Assembly: GCF_002866925.1 (NCBI RefSeq)
Contig: NZ_PKUQ01000001.1
Span: forward strand, 186,001 to 250,000
DNA length: 64,000 bases
DNA from: Cohaesibacter celericrescens
GTDB taxonomy: Bacteria; Pseudomonadota; Alphaproteobacteria; Rhizobiales; Cohaesibacteraceae
Direction of reading: 5' to 3'
This document shows positions 45,601-54,130 of the stretch, in pieces. Below the pieces are notes generated by a model. That model did not search any database and was not told where the DNA came from. It saw only the letters and a program-made list of their open reading frames with translations. Made by a program: the position numbers and the translations under genes. The number at the start of each line of letters is the position of its first letter. Positions within the stretch are counted from its first letter, which is position 1.

Positions 45601-47733
45601 GGTGGTGAGATTGCTAAAGCTGTGGCTCAGGAAAGTGCCCGCGCTTCTCAGACTCTGGCTCAAACCGGAGAGAATCTGGTCGCAGCCATCACCGAGAACA
45701 GCACACGTGCAACAGAAACACTGGATCTAAGCGCCAGCAAAGCAGTTCAGGCAATCACAGAAAGCTCAGATCGTTCTGTCGGTTCCCTAACCAGCAGCAC
45801 AGAGCGTGCAGCACAAACGATGATCGCCAGTTCCGAAAAGGCGGTACAAACGCTGGAAGAAAGCACCAACAGGACCCAGCAATCATTGGTCGCAACCTCT
45901 CATCAAGCTGTACAGACTTTGGAAGAGACCACCACCCGCACGCAAGAAACAATGTCTGCCAGCTCACAAATTGCGGTTCAGGCACTTGAAGAGAGCACCA
46001 ACCGTACCCAGCAATCACTGGCGACAAGTGCACAGCAGGCAGCAGAATCTCTCAGCCAAAGCTCCAGCGAAACACTTTCTGCAATGAATGAAAGTTCGCA
46101 GCGTACGGTCAATGCCCTGAACCTCAGTTCCGAGCAAGCCAAAGCCGCTCTGGAAGCGTCTTCCAGTAATCTGGTTAAAGCAATCGCCCAGAGCAGCCAT
46201 GATGCCATCATCGATCTGGACACCTCCAACAAGCGTCTTGTTGAAGCGATCCGAACCTCTGCCGAGGAAGCATCGCAGTCGATGAACAGCACCAACGAGT
46301 TGTTGCGCTCGGACGGAACCGAAATCGTAGAGCGCCTGAAAAATGCCAACGACACCTTGTCCGAGCTCTTGCTCAATGCTGGACGCAGCTTGTCGACCAT
46401 AGAGACCAGCCTGTCAGCCCAGACCGGACAGTTCCGCGATGTTGTTGAAACAGTGGTTGCGGAAGCAGGCAACTCAACACAGCAGCTCACAAGTCATGTT
46501 CACGATTTGCGCAACGTCTCCAGTGGTATTCTTGGGCAAGTCGCATCCCTGACCGACAAATTCGAAGAACAGGCCTCTGCATTGGTCAATACCACCCAAC
46601 TGATGGAATCCACCAACCATCGCCTGGAAGGAACGACTGAGGAACGCCGCGCCATGTTGGCGTCCATGACGGACGACCTCACACGACGCACCGAATCTAT
46701 CGAGGCTGTGCTTAATAACTTCACCTCAATCATTGCAAGCACCCTTTCCACTGCGGAAGGCCGCGCACGCGATGTAGGCATGTTGCTCAGCCAAAGCACC
46801 GAAGGTGTTTCAAAAGAAGTGATGGATCAACTCGAGCAACTGCGTATCAGCGCCTCTTCCGAGGGACGCCGCGCAGCGGAATCCATCCGTGAAGTTCAGC
46901 GTGAAATGAGCGAAGAAATGGCTCAGTCCATGGCGGAAGCCAACGAGCGCTTTGAAAAGGCAACTCACGACATTCGCTCAATCACACAAGAAGTGAAACG
47001 AGATCTAGATGCCACACGGGCTGAGCTCAAACATGGTCTTGCGGAACTACCCGGCGAAACGCGGGAAGCAACAGGCGCAATGCGCCGCGTTGTATCAGAG
47101 CAGATAGACGCTCTGAAAGAACTGTCGCGTGTGGTCCAACGCCACGGTAACAGCTTCGATACAGTGCCAGCTGAAAGGCCTGCCCAACGCCCTGCACCAG
47201 CGGCACGCACCTTGCCTCCTGTCCCTGTGCAACAACCGACCCGTCATCCAGAGCCGCAAGCGCCTGTAGCCCCTGCTCCAAGCAGCTATACCGCACCGGC
47301 ACATCATGACGACGACGACAATCGGTCCGGTGGATGGGTTTCCGACTTACTGCGCCGAGCGTCCCAGGAAGACTCGATGCCACAACCCGGCGACGCTGCC
47401 GCTCTAGCCCCGCTGAGCAATGACATTGTCAGAGGAATCGATGGGTCAAATCAGTCTCTAGCTTGGGAAAGCTATCGTCGCGGCGAAGGGGGAAGCTTCA
47501 CTCGTAGGCTCTACACTTTGAAAGGCCAACAAACGTTTGAGGATATTCGCACCCGCTATCAGCGTGACAATGACTTCCGCACAACGGTGAATCGTTATGT
47601 TGCAGACTATGAGCGCATTCTCGATGACATTTCCAGAAAAGACCGTGATGGCTCGGCGACGATGAACTATCTCACCTCCGAGACGGGCAAGGTCTACACC
47701 ATGCTGGCTCATGCAAGTGGTCGCTTGGGCTAA
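42613..47733 (+). CDS. Giant coiled-coil membrane protein, GPR/RgsE-like polar growth ring protein
   Basis: The 1706-residue protein has a polar N-terminus (1-90), two membrane helices (about 92-115 and 133-155), and a vast helical region rich in Ser/Thr/Glu. A Pro-rich linker (about 1515-1575) and a C-terminal domain with AWESYRRGEGGSFTRRLYTL complete it. Residues 263-1226 are 87 consecutive 11-residue repeats with one 7-residue break at 791-797 (LTQTFAS). The layout matches the Agrobacterium growth pole ring protein GPR and Sinorhizobium RgsE, which have apolipoprotein-like repeats and are needed for polar growth. It is shorter than GPR (about 2100 residues). AAGG lies ten bases before the ATG. 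Confidence 0.85.
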   Translation: MVRKSPKIQDPTEAALSAVEDALKLDFDVSEETGESKSTDSAVTSRDSLSDNGSATSDARSNRVKPRPANDDQQSVGHLLHALQQPPSSTPYWFATLLSGAWFAIGGAAFYFGLAKDLLATGGMDALLTSPTALASLAGVVLPVILFFMMAYMIVRSHEMRQVSYTMTEVAMRLVEPENVAKESVVNVGQAIRREVASMSDGIERALARASELEVMVHNEVSSLERAYSENELRIRSLIEELITQREAIVTNSERVRASISGAHTSLTDELSTSSESISKSVSDAGSRVTLSLAEKGEQITIALANAGETMVNVLSNRGSDLVDRLSSTGSNVTESLSTAGESITNQLNMSGTDISQKLELTGSDLTSQLASIGHEVTDRFIGAGQELTTTLSETGANVTQNISQVGDGLNANLKSIGSEVTENLANTGGALTHELKEIGANVTGSLTEISTNVTTSLTEISANMTNTMSETGSTVAENIREQGTQIVTAITERSADVSEALKGTGDALLVDLSLRGNEINEKLDETGSNIAHTISGAGDSLTLNMTETGTRIAETISSQGDSLTSKLDQTADRIHQTVTVKGSELNQQLEGHATNLGAILDERSQSMGTLLEGQTNNLTERLDEAAGKASQALNSRSMEVTERLAMVGTEIAKVIAQRGNKVKELFETTGGELTDALQGQSEAIRQAMEERVKAFDDVIGVQGTNLVSHLGDRLDTLSQSMDQRINTLDQTLFARAGEIESMLDTRLEGFSVSVSTKAQEVASTLISHTTGFEKGISERLGGFEQNISSLTQTFASKADTLNTTLDERTSKLDDTLDNRARQINETLLERTTDIAAAYSKGQKDINESMDNRLTMVGDTLSRQAHELTETLSDRVAEINVSLGSKVFEVAETLDSRSAQIEAILNDRMNAISTNFATESAKARDSLASTLTTASAEITEKTENFNAVLGSRSAELSSILDEKGNAVVHALDSRSENITSTFQKAGESIIHSLASRGGEIAKAVAQESARASQTLAQTGENLVAAITENSTRATETLDLSASKAVQAITESSDRSVGSLTSSTERAAQTMIASSEKAVQTLEESTNRTQQSLVATSHQAVQTLEETTTRTQETMSASSQIAVQALEESTNRTQQSLATSAQQAAESLSQSSSETLSAMNESSQRTVNALNLSSEQAKAALEASSSNLVKAIAQSSHDAIIDLDTSNKRLVEAIRTSAEEASQSMNSTNELLRSDGTEIVERLKNANDTLSELLLNAGRSLSTIETSLSAQTGQFRDVVETVVAEAGNSTQQLTSHVHDLRNVSSGILGQVASLTDKFEEQASALVNTTQLMESTNHRLEGTTEERRAMLASMTDDLTRRTESIEAVLNNFTSIIASTLSTAEGRARDVGMLLSQSTEGVSKEVMDQLEQLRISASSEGRRAAESIREVQREMSEEMAQSMAEANERFEKATHDIRSITQEVKRDLDATRAELKHGLAELPGETREATGAMRRVVSEQIDALKELSRVVQRHGNSFDTVPAERPAQRPAPAARTLPPVPVQQPTRHPEPQAPVAPAPSSYTAPAHHDDDDNRSGGWVSDLLRRASQEDSMPQPGDAAALAPLSNDIVRGIDGSNQSLAWESYRRGEGGSFTRRLYTLKGQQTFEDIRTRYQRDNDFRTTVNRYVADYERILDDISRKDRDGSATMNYLTSETGKVYTMLAHASGRLG
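43399..46290 (+). repeat. 33-bp/11-residue repeat array in the GPR-like gene
   Basis: Translated, this stretch splits into 48 eleven-residue units (residues 263-790), one seven-residue unit (791-797) and 39 further units (798-1226). Typical units are TGSNVTESLST, AGESITNQLNM and STNRTQQSLVA, with small or hydrophobic residues recurring at fixed positions. The DNA is degenerate, so the array is ancient at the protein level, with only a few near-copies (around 45840-46020). Confidence 0.9.
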
Positions 47734-47764
47734 ACCAGCGGCGATTTAAGCAACGATTGAAAAC

Positions 47765-47794
47765 AAAAAAGGGTGCCAAATGGCACCCTTTTTA
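47765..47794. terminator. Bidirectional terminator between GPR-like and cheZ-like genes
   Basis: The stem GGGTGCC-AAAT-GGCACCC (47771-47788) is flanked by six A residues on the left and five T residues on the right. It can end both convergent transcripts. Confidence 0.9.
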
Positions 47795-47841
47795 TTCGCA
47801 CTTCTTTTAGGTGCTCTAAATAGAGACGTTAAAGATTGGAC

Positions 47842-49074
47842 TTAACTGAAATCAGCAACACGGTCTCTTAAATCAGCAAGTCGCATTTCCATGTCTCCGA
47901 CCATGACATCCCGCTCAGCCTTAGCATCAGACTTATCCGCTTTAGCAGAAGCAAATACATCTGCATCAGCGCTGTGCACATCAGAACCAGTGAGAACTTT
48001 TGCTTGCGCAGAAGCCTCTTCATTCTGCTGACCTGTTTCCTCAACAAGGGCAGAAGCAAAAACATCCGCCTCTTCCATTTTGTCGTTTGACGACACAGCG
48101 ACAGCATCTACCGTTTCAGTCGCCCAATCGAGATCGTTCATGTCAAGAGTGGCAAACTCGACGGTCTCAGCAGTCAATTCCGAGATCGGCTCATCAGCGG
48201 TAACGGAGGTTTCAGAATCGGTTTCGGTTTCTATGGAGTCAAAATCAATATCAATCGATGCATTGTCAAACACATCAGTTGCATCCGCAACATCTGACAT
48301 CTGATCAAAAAGAGCATCGACATCATCTTGACTGGAATCATGTTGTTCCGCAGATTGACTCAGGATCACATCCACATCACTCTGCTCAACACCTTCACCA
48401 TTCAGAGAAGGGCCATTAAGCAAGTGGGAATCAGGGCGCGCATCCTGAGATTTGGCCTGTGTATGATCAATCTCAACACCTTGGGATTCAAATCCCCAGA
48501 TGTTGATCATGGAATTGATGCGGGTTTCAACATAACTCATCGCATCTACGATTTTCTTGATACGTTGCCCTGTCAAATCCTGGAATGAACAAGCCATATA
48601 GATATTTGTTGCTTCACCATCCAACGCATTGCAATCTTCTTCATTGGCGCCCTGTTCACGTAAAGTCCAAGCATATTCCTGAATCTTTTCAGCAGCACCG
48701 AGAATTTCACTGGTCGCGTTTTCAGTCTGGGAAACAATGGCATCCAGTTCGACGGTTGCTCGCTCAAAGCGCTCGGCACCATCGTTGTCTTCGTGCTTGA
48801 TCTGAGCAATTTCCAGTTTGGTTTTTTCAATGGCGGCCGCCATATCCGCCAGATCCAGCTTAACCCGGTTCATCACAGACGCAGGAGCACGCTCACGAAC
48901 AACTGATTTTTCCAGTTTATCTATCGCGTTTAATAGAGTATCTGTATCAGCATTCCGATTTCGTCTCGCATATTCCGACAAGAACCACCGACCTCGAGCG
49001 GTCTCCATCACAGCGGCTTCAATTGCCAGATAGTCCTCTTGTCTCAGAGGTGTTGGTGGCATGGGCTTGCTCAT
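47842..49074 (-). CDS. cheZ: CheZ-like chemotaxis phosphatase with long acidic tail
   Basis: CheZ dephosphorylates CheY-P. The helical N-terminal part (about 1-195) includes CSFQDLTGQRIKKIVDAM. The Asp166 and Gln170 of DLTGQ match the catalytic Asp143/Gln147 pair of E. coli CheZ. A 200-residue acidic, low-complexity linker follows, then a short terminal helix (MEMRLADLRDRVADFS) placed like the CheY-docking helix of CheZ. The ATG at 49074 is chosen; a GTG four codons upstream is possible. No other chemotaxis gene lies nearby. Confidence 0.85.
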   Translation of the reverse strand: MSKPMPPTPLRQEDYLAIEAAVMETARGRWFLSEYARRNRNADTDTLLNAIDKLEKSVVRERAPASVMNRVKLDLADMAAAIEKTKLEIAQIKHEDNDGAERFERATVELDAIVSQTENATSEILGAAEKIQEYAWTLREQGANEEDCNALDGEATNIYMACSFQDLTGQRIKKIVDAMSYVETRINSMINIWGFESQGVEIDHTQAKSQDARPDSHLLNGPSLNGEGVEQSDVDVILSQSAEQHDSSQDDVDALFDQMSDVADATDVFDNASIDIDFDSIETETDSETSVTADEPISELTAETVEFATLDMNDLDWATETVDAVAVSSNDKMEEADVFASALVEETGQQNEEASAQAKVLTGSDVHSADADVFASAKADKSDAKAERDVMVGDMEMRLADLRDRVADFS

Positions 49075-49193
49075 CTGTTTGACCACAATCCTATAGTAAT
49101 TGGCTCGAATCAGCGTCTGGATTACGCATATTCATACTCAGATGCTACAGCCGAATCCTTAACGTTTTTTTACTTTTCATCAGGCGGCCCAAA

Positions 49194-50399
49194 ATGCAAG
49201 CACCATCACCAAAGGGATATGCGCTCCGCATGTCGGCTTTCTTTGGAGCCTTTTTCTTTCCACTTGGCATTTATATTCCATTTTTTGCCGTTTGGCTAAA
49301 CAGCCTCGGCGTGGAACCAAAAGAAATTGGTCTCATACTGACCATTCCAATGGCAACGCGCGTGATTTTCACCCCTTTCATGGCAGGAATCGCTGATAAA
49401 ATTGGAGACCGCCGGCTGACATTGCAAATTTATTGTGTTGTTTTTGCAGTTACTTTTGCCATGATCACAATCAGCGACAATCTCCTATGGATCGCGCTGG
49501 TCATGGCAGTATCCCACATCGCCCAGAGTGCCATTATTCCCGTATCTGACTCTCTAGCCATGGCAGGAACAAGACGCTTTGATCTGGATTACGGACGGAT
49601 GCGCAGCTGGGGATCCCTCGCCTTCATGGTCGCCAATTTGATTGGCGGGGTGGTTCTTGATGCCTTTGGTGCTGCAAATATTATTTGGGTTATGGTGATC
49701 GGAAATATGCTGCACATCATCTTTTCCATGACATTACCCTCAGATCCAAGGTTAAATGACAACCGTAATCTGTCCAAAGGTGCAAATTTAAACTGGGCTC
49801 AACTTAAACAATTTGCGCAGTTAGGTTTCTGGATCATTTTATTTGCCGCCAGTTTTGTACAAGCCTCACACAGCGTACTCTATGCTTTTGCGACAATTTT
49901 TTGGCAAAAAATCGGCATTTCGGCCAACATGACTGGAATCTTCTGGTCGGTTTCCATTCTGGCTGAGGTAACGCTATTCTTCTATTCCAAAAAGATTTCA
50001 GGCAGACTTAGCTGGAAATCCTTGCTTATAGTCGGGGCATGTTTGGCGACATTACGTTGGCTTCTGTTCCCGCTAGAACTGCCCGTTAGTGGCTATTTTC
50101 TCTTGCAAATACTACATGCTGGAAGCTTCGCCTGCACCCATCTTGGCATGATGTTCTTCCTCACCAAAATGGTAGATGATGAATTGTCAGGCACCGCTCA
50201 AGGACTTTTTACCATGTTAACGGGCTTGTTAATGGCCATCGCGACCTTTTTGTCCGGTTACCTTTATTCACTTCTGGAAGGCGATGCCTTTTACATAATG
50301 GCTGGGATCAGCCTGTTCGGACTAGTGCTGTTCCTCATCGCGCCTATGTTCTCACTCGGTCATATCAATGCCGACACAGTGCCTCTAGACAGAGACTAA
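49194..50399 (+). CDS. MFS transporter, phenylpropionate/sugar permease-like
   Basis: The 401-residue protein has about twelve membrane segments. The N-terminal region ALRMSAFFGAFFFPLGIYIP and the loop AGIADKIGDRRLTLQ fit the LacY/HcaT-like branch of the major facilitator superfamily. The motif YGRMRSWGSLAFMVANLIGG is also typical of that group. The substrate is not evident. Confidence 0.85.
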   Translation: MQAPSPKGYALRMSAFFGAFFFPLGIYIPFFAVWLNSLGVEPKEIGLILTIPMATRVIFTPFMAGIADKIGDRRLTLQIYCVVFAVTFAMITISDNLLWIALVMAVSHIAQSAIIPVSDSLAMAGTRRFDLDYGRMRSWGSLAFMVANLIGGVVLDAFGAANIIWVMVIGNMLHIIFSMTLPSDPRLNDNRNLSKGANLNWAQLKQFAQLGFWIILFAASFVQASHSVLYAFATIFWQKIGISANMTGIFWSVSILAEVTLFFYSKKISGRLSWKSLLIVGACLATLRWLLFPLELPVSGYFLLQILHAGSFACTHLGMMFFLTKMVDDELSGTAQGLFTMLTGLLMAIATFLSGYLYSLLEGDAFYIMAGISLFGLVLFLIAPMFSLGHINADTVPLDRD

Positions 50400-50584
50400 A
50401 ACACCGAGCACCATAAAATCGTGACGAAACCATCGATCTTTCCTTGCCTCACAGTAAGGATGTGGGGCATGTAACACATGAGAAAAGCCTTCCTATCGAC
50501 AGATTCTTGCGTCATTATAAAGCAAGCATCAATCCCAAGGAGCTGGCTAAAATCAGGACCTGTGACCGAAGCGTGAGACCGAAC

Positions 50585-51751
50585 ATGACTCCAGACAAGA
50601 TCGACCAAGGAGCACAGATCACAACGGTCTTTCAAACACCACAAATCGTGTTGGGGAACGCTGGCGCCGAAGGCACCCTTTTTATCAAAGGTGACTGGAC
50701 GATTGAGACCATCAAGGACGCCGACAAACTTGTCTCCGATGCCTTTCAGCAACAGTTACATCCCACTGCTATTGATTTCTCGGATCTATCAATCCTGGAT
50801 ACATCGGGCGCTTGGGTGATTGTGCGCCTTATGCGCGGATTAAATCTAGAACTCTTCGCGACAAGCCCAATCCAATCTGACCACCGCATTCTGTTTGATG
50901 CCGTGTGGCAAACCAACCGCGTCCAGCCCCAAACCCAGCCTCCCCCCAATATGTTTATACAAGCCGCCGAACAAACAGGCCGTGATGTATTCGAAATCTA
51001 TAAAGACATCAAAATTCTGACCTTTTTGATGGGCAGCGTGATCGCTGGTTTGGTGCAAAGTCTGATTAATCCGCGTAAGCTGCGCATAACCGCCATTGTG
51101 CATCATCTCGAACAAACCGGTCTGAAAGCTGTTCCTATCGTTGCAATGATGTCCTTTCTCGTCGGCGCGATTGTTGCTCAGCAAGGGGCATTCCAACTTC
51201 GCCAGTTTGGGGCCGAGCCATTTGTGATTGATCTGGTTGGCATTCTGGTGTTGCGCGAAGTCGGTATTTTGCTAACGGCCATTCTCGTTGCGGGCAGATC
51301 CGGTAGTGCTTTTACGGCAGAAATCGGCTCCATGAAAATGCGCGAAGAAATTGATGCCATGCGCGTCATGGGTCTGAATGTAACGCAAGTGCTCATCACG
51401 CCACGCGTGATCGCCCTTGTTATTGCTCTGCCCTTGTTGGGGGTGGTGGCCAACTTCTCTGCCTTGTTTGGTGGCGGGATATTGCTTTGGGTTTATTCAG
51501 ATATAACGCCCATTGCCTACATCAACTGGTTGCGAGAAGCGATCGCTGTCAACACATTCATGGTTGGCGTTATCAAGGCGCCTTTCATGGCTTTGATCAT
51601 CGCGCTGATCTCCTGTTCAGAAGGTCTTCAAGTCGGAGGCAGTGCAGAATCTCTAGGTCGTCGCACAACAGCAGCGGTCGTGAAATCCATTTTCCTGATG
51701 GTTCTTGTCGACGGCGTCTTTGCCATTTTCTTCGCAGCCATTGGATATTAG
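50585..51751 (+). CDS. mlaE: MlaE-family permease with fused N-terminal STAS domain
   Basis: This is the inner-membrane permease of an Mla-type phospholipid transporter. Residues 1-115 resemble a STAS domain (AIDFSDLSILDTSGAWVIVR), the role of MlaB in E. coli. The rest is MlaE, with AGRSGSAFTAEIGSMKMREE and EIDAMRVMGLNVTQVLITPR. The ATG at 50585 gives 388 residues, the usual fused length. The frame remains open to 50444. It is followed ten bases later by mlaF. Confidence 0.92.
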   Translation: MTPDKIDQGAQITTVFQTPQIVLGNAGAEGTLFIKGDWTIETIKDADKLVSDAFQQQLHPTAIDFSDLSILDTSGAWVIVRLMRGLNLELFATSPIQSDHRILFDAVWQTNRVQPQTQPPPNMFIQAAEQTGRDVFEIYKDIKILTFLMGSVIAGLVQSLINPRKLRITAIVHHLEQTGLKAVPIVAMMSFLVGAIVAQQGAFQLRQFGAEPFVIDLVGILVLREVGILLTAILVAGRSGSAFTAEIGSMKMREEIDAMRVMGLNVTQVLITPRVIALVIALPLLGVVANFSALFGGGILLWVYSDITPIAYINWLREAIAVNTFMVGVIKAPFMALIIALISCSEGLQVGGSAESLGRRTTAAVVKSIFLMVLVDGVFAIFFAAIGY

Positions 51752-51761
51752 GGAAGATTGC

Positions 51762-52574
51762 ATGACCGTAAATAATCTTCACCAGCATTCTAAACCCGGA
51801 GCAGGCAATCAGGACGATATCCTGCTTGCTGTGCGCGGCCTAACGGTCGGCTTTGGTGATCGGGTGATCCTTGAGAATCTGGATTTGGACGTCAGACAAG
51901 GCGAGATTATCGGCATTGTTGGCGCCTCCGGCACCGGTAAGTCGGTCCTTCTGCGCGCCATCCTTGGCCTCACCCCAAAACAGAGTGGAACCTTTATTCT
52001 GTTCGGTCAGAATACAGACCAGCTCAAAACGGCTGAACGCATGAAGATTGAGCGCAAACTGGGCGTATTGTTCCAACATGGTGCGCTTTTTTCTTCGCTG
52101 TCAGTGTTGCAAAATATTCAGGTGCCAATGCGCGAATATCTTTCGTTGCCCAAGCGCCTCATGGATGAATTGGCAATCTCCAAACTTGAACTGGTCGGAC
52201 TGTCCCCTGACGCAGCCCACAAGCACCCGTCAGAGCTGTCAGGCGGCATGATCAAACGAGCCGCCCTAGCCCGCGCGCTCGCGCTCGATCCCGACATGGT
52301 GTTGTTGGATGAACCAACCTCCGGTCTAGATCCAATCAGCGCCGAAGAGTTTGATGACCTCATATCCAAACTCAGAAACACTTTGGGCCTGACTGTTTTT
52401 ATGGTAACTCATGACTTAGACAGCCTGAATCAAGCCTGCGACCGTATTGCCGTTTTGGCAGAACGTCGGGTCCTGACGACAGGCACCATGCACCAAATGC
52501 AAAACAATGATCACCCCTGGATCCGGAAGTATTTCACCGGCAAGCGCGCCATCCGACAGTGGGACAGGAACTGA
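51762..52574 (+). CDS. mlaF: MlaF-family ABC transporter ATPase
   Basis: The 270-residue ATPase has Walker A GASGTGKSVL, the signature LSGGMIKRAALARALALDPD, and Walker B MVLLDEPTSGLDP, all typical of MlaF. The ATG at 51762 has an AGGGAAG site; an in-frame start at 51705 lies inside mlaE. It energises the MlaE/MlaD lipid transporter. Confidence 0.95.
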   Translation: MTVNNLHQHSKPGAGNQDDILLAVRGLTVGFGDRVILENLDLDVRQGEIIGIVGASGTGKSVLLRAILGLTPKQSGTFILFGQNTDQLKTAERMKIERKLGVLFQHGALFSSLSVLQNIQVPMREYLSLPKRLMDELAISKLELVGLSPDAAHKHPSELSGGMIKRAALARALALDPDMVLLDEPTSGLDPISAEEFDDLISKLRNTLGLTVFMVTHDLDSLNQACDRIAVLAERRVLTTGTMHQMQNNDHPWIRKYFTGKRAIRQWDRN

Positions 52575-52577
52575 CAC

Positions 52578-53975
52578 ATGGAAACCAAAGCCAACTTTAT
52601 ACTCATTGGCCTGTTTACCCTGCTGTTGACCGCAGTCGGCTTCGGCTTTGTCTTTTGGATCGCACGTTATGATGACGTGAAGCCAATGAAAGAAGTCATT
52701 GTGCGCTTTGAAGGCTCTGTAGCAGGGCTTTTCAAGGGAGGGCAGGTTCAGTTTAACGGCATCAAAGTCGGTGAAGTCTCCAATCTCAACTATGATCCTA
52801 TCAATCCAAAATATGTAAAAGCCCATCTGCTGGTGGATTCAGAGATCCCGCTGAAACAAGACAGCAAAGTCGAGCTTGCCTTTCGCGGCCTAACTGGCGT
52901 TGGCAATGTCGAGATCAAAGGAGGCACACCAGAGCTTCCAGATCTGCTGGATCAGGAGAAAGTGCCACAATTGATCGCCACCAATTCTGCCATGCAGGAC
53001 TTGATGTCCGGTGCACGGCAAATACTAACACGCGCCGACACTCTTCTGGCCAAAGTAGAAGACGTGGTTGATACCAATGAAAGCAGTATCAAAAATTCAA
53101 TCAGCAATGTCGAGACCTTCACCGCTGCCCTGAAAAACAATGCCGGCAACATAGATACATTTCTTGCAGATGCCTCTGGAGCAGCAAAAGGCCTGACGTC
53201 TTTATCCGCCCGTCTTGAAACACTCAGCGACAAAGCGGAATCGCTTCTGGCCGCAGTTGACCCCAAAAGCATTGAGAACAGCGTCGAAAATGTCGAAAAA
53301 TTCAGCCAAAAGCTGGCAAGTGCATCCGAAAAGTTTGATGTGGTTGTCGAAGATGCGTCTGAAGCGGCAAAAGGCATCAACCAATTCTCGGCAAGCCTGA
53401 CCACCTCATTGAGCAAAGTCGATACATTGGTTGAAAGCGTTGATCCAAATGTGGTCCGCACTGCGGTGGCTTCTTTGGGAACCTTTGCAAAGTCTCTCGA
53501 GACTTCTTCCAGCGATATTGACGCCATCCTGTCCGAAGCCAAACTGGCTGCCGGCAACATCAATACCTTTTCCCAAACAATGTCGTCACGCACAGAAGAC
53601 TTCAATACGATCATAACCGATGCCAAACAGCTTGCATCTCGCCTTAACGCCGCATCCAAGCGCGTCGACGGGATTCTGGGCAAAGTTGATGGCATCCTGT
53701 CGGATGAAGAAGGTGGCAAAGGCTTGGTACAAGAAGCCACCTTGGCAGCCCGTTCGATTCGCATCGTCGCAGAACGCTTTGAATCGCGCGCTGATGAAAT
53801 TGCCAGCGGATTGGCCCGCTTCTCGGGCAAGGGCCTGCGTGATGTGGAAGGCATGGTTTCGGAGGCGCGCCAAACACTTCGGCGCCTTGAAGGAGCTGTT
53901 GGGAAGCTGGAAGACGACCCGTCAAGCCTGATTTTTGGTGGCAACAAAGTCAAAACCTTCAACCGTCGCCACTAA
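52578..53975 (+). CDS. mlaD: MlaD/MCE-domain lipid transport protein with repeat tail
   Basis: The 465-residue protein has one N-terminal membrane helix (about 8-29), then an MCE domain (about 38-118, with FKGGQVQFNGIKVGEVSNL). A long helical tail follows. Three units of about 62 residues begin at VDTNESS (164), VDPKSIE (227) and VDPNVVR (288). MCE proteins form hexameric tunnels for lipids in the periplasm. The start is three bases after mlaF. Confidence 0.93.
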   Translation: METKANFILIGLFTLLLTAVGFGFVFWIARYDDVKPMKEVIVRFEGSVAGLFKGGQVQFNGIKVGEVSNLNYDPINPKYVKAHLLVDSEIPLKQDSKVELAFRGLTGVGNVEIKGGTPELPDLLDQEKVPQLIATNSAMQDLMSGARQILTRADTLLAKVEDVVDTNESSIKNSISNVETFTAALKNNAGNIDTFLADASGAAKGLTSLSARLETLSDKAESLLAAVDPKSIENSVENVEKFSQKLASASEKFDVVVEDASEAAKGINQFSASLTTSLSKVDTLVESVDPNVVRTAVASLGTFAKSLETSSSDIDAILSEAKLAAGNINTFSQTMSSRTEDFNTIITDAKQLASRLNAASKRVDGILGKVDGILSDEEGGKGLVQEATLAARSIRIVAERFESRADEIASGLARFSGKGLRDVEGMVSEARQTLRRLEGAVGKLEDDPSSLIFGGNKVKTFNRRH

Positions 53976-54130
53976 CCCGTCCCAACGCTCACTGCAGCGT
54001 GATGTGGAGATGCCTCGTTGAGATCATCTCGGGTGGCACGATGAAGTCTTCTGCAAATATGTGGCAAAATCGCATAAATCCATCAAAAATCCGCCCAAAA
54101 CGTCAAAAAGAAGTTGGTTTGTCCGGCCAC

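Noticed and set aside
43399..46290. 33-bp periodicity resembling a CRISPR-like or satellite array
   Set aside because: The period is exactly eleven codons in a single open frame and the DNA units are degenerate; it is a protein repeat.
52952..53962. 336-codon minus-strand frame opposite mlaD
   Set aside because: Ser/Arg-rich shadow of the mlaD tail, without family resemblance; mlaD is supported by operon context and its MCE domain.
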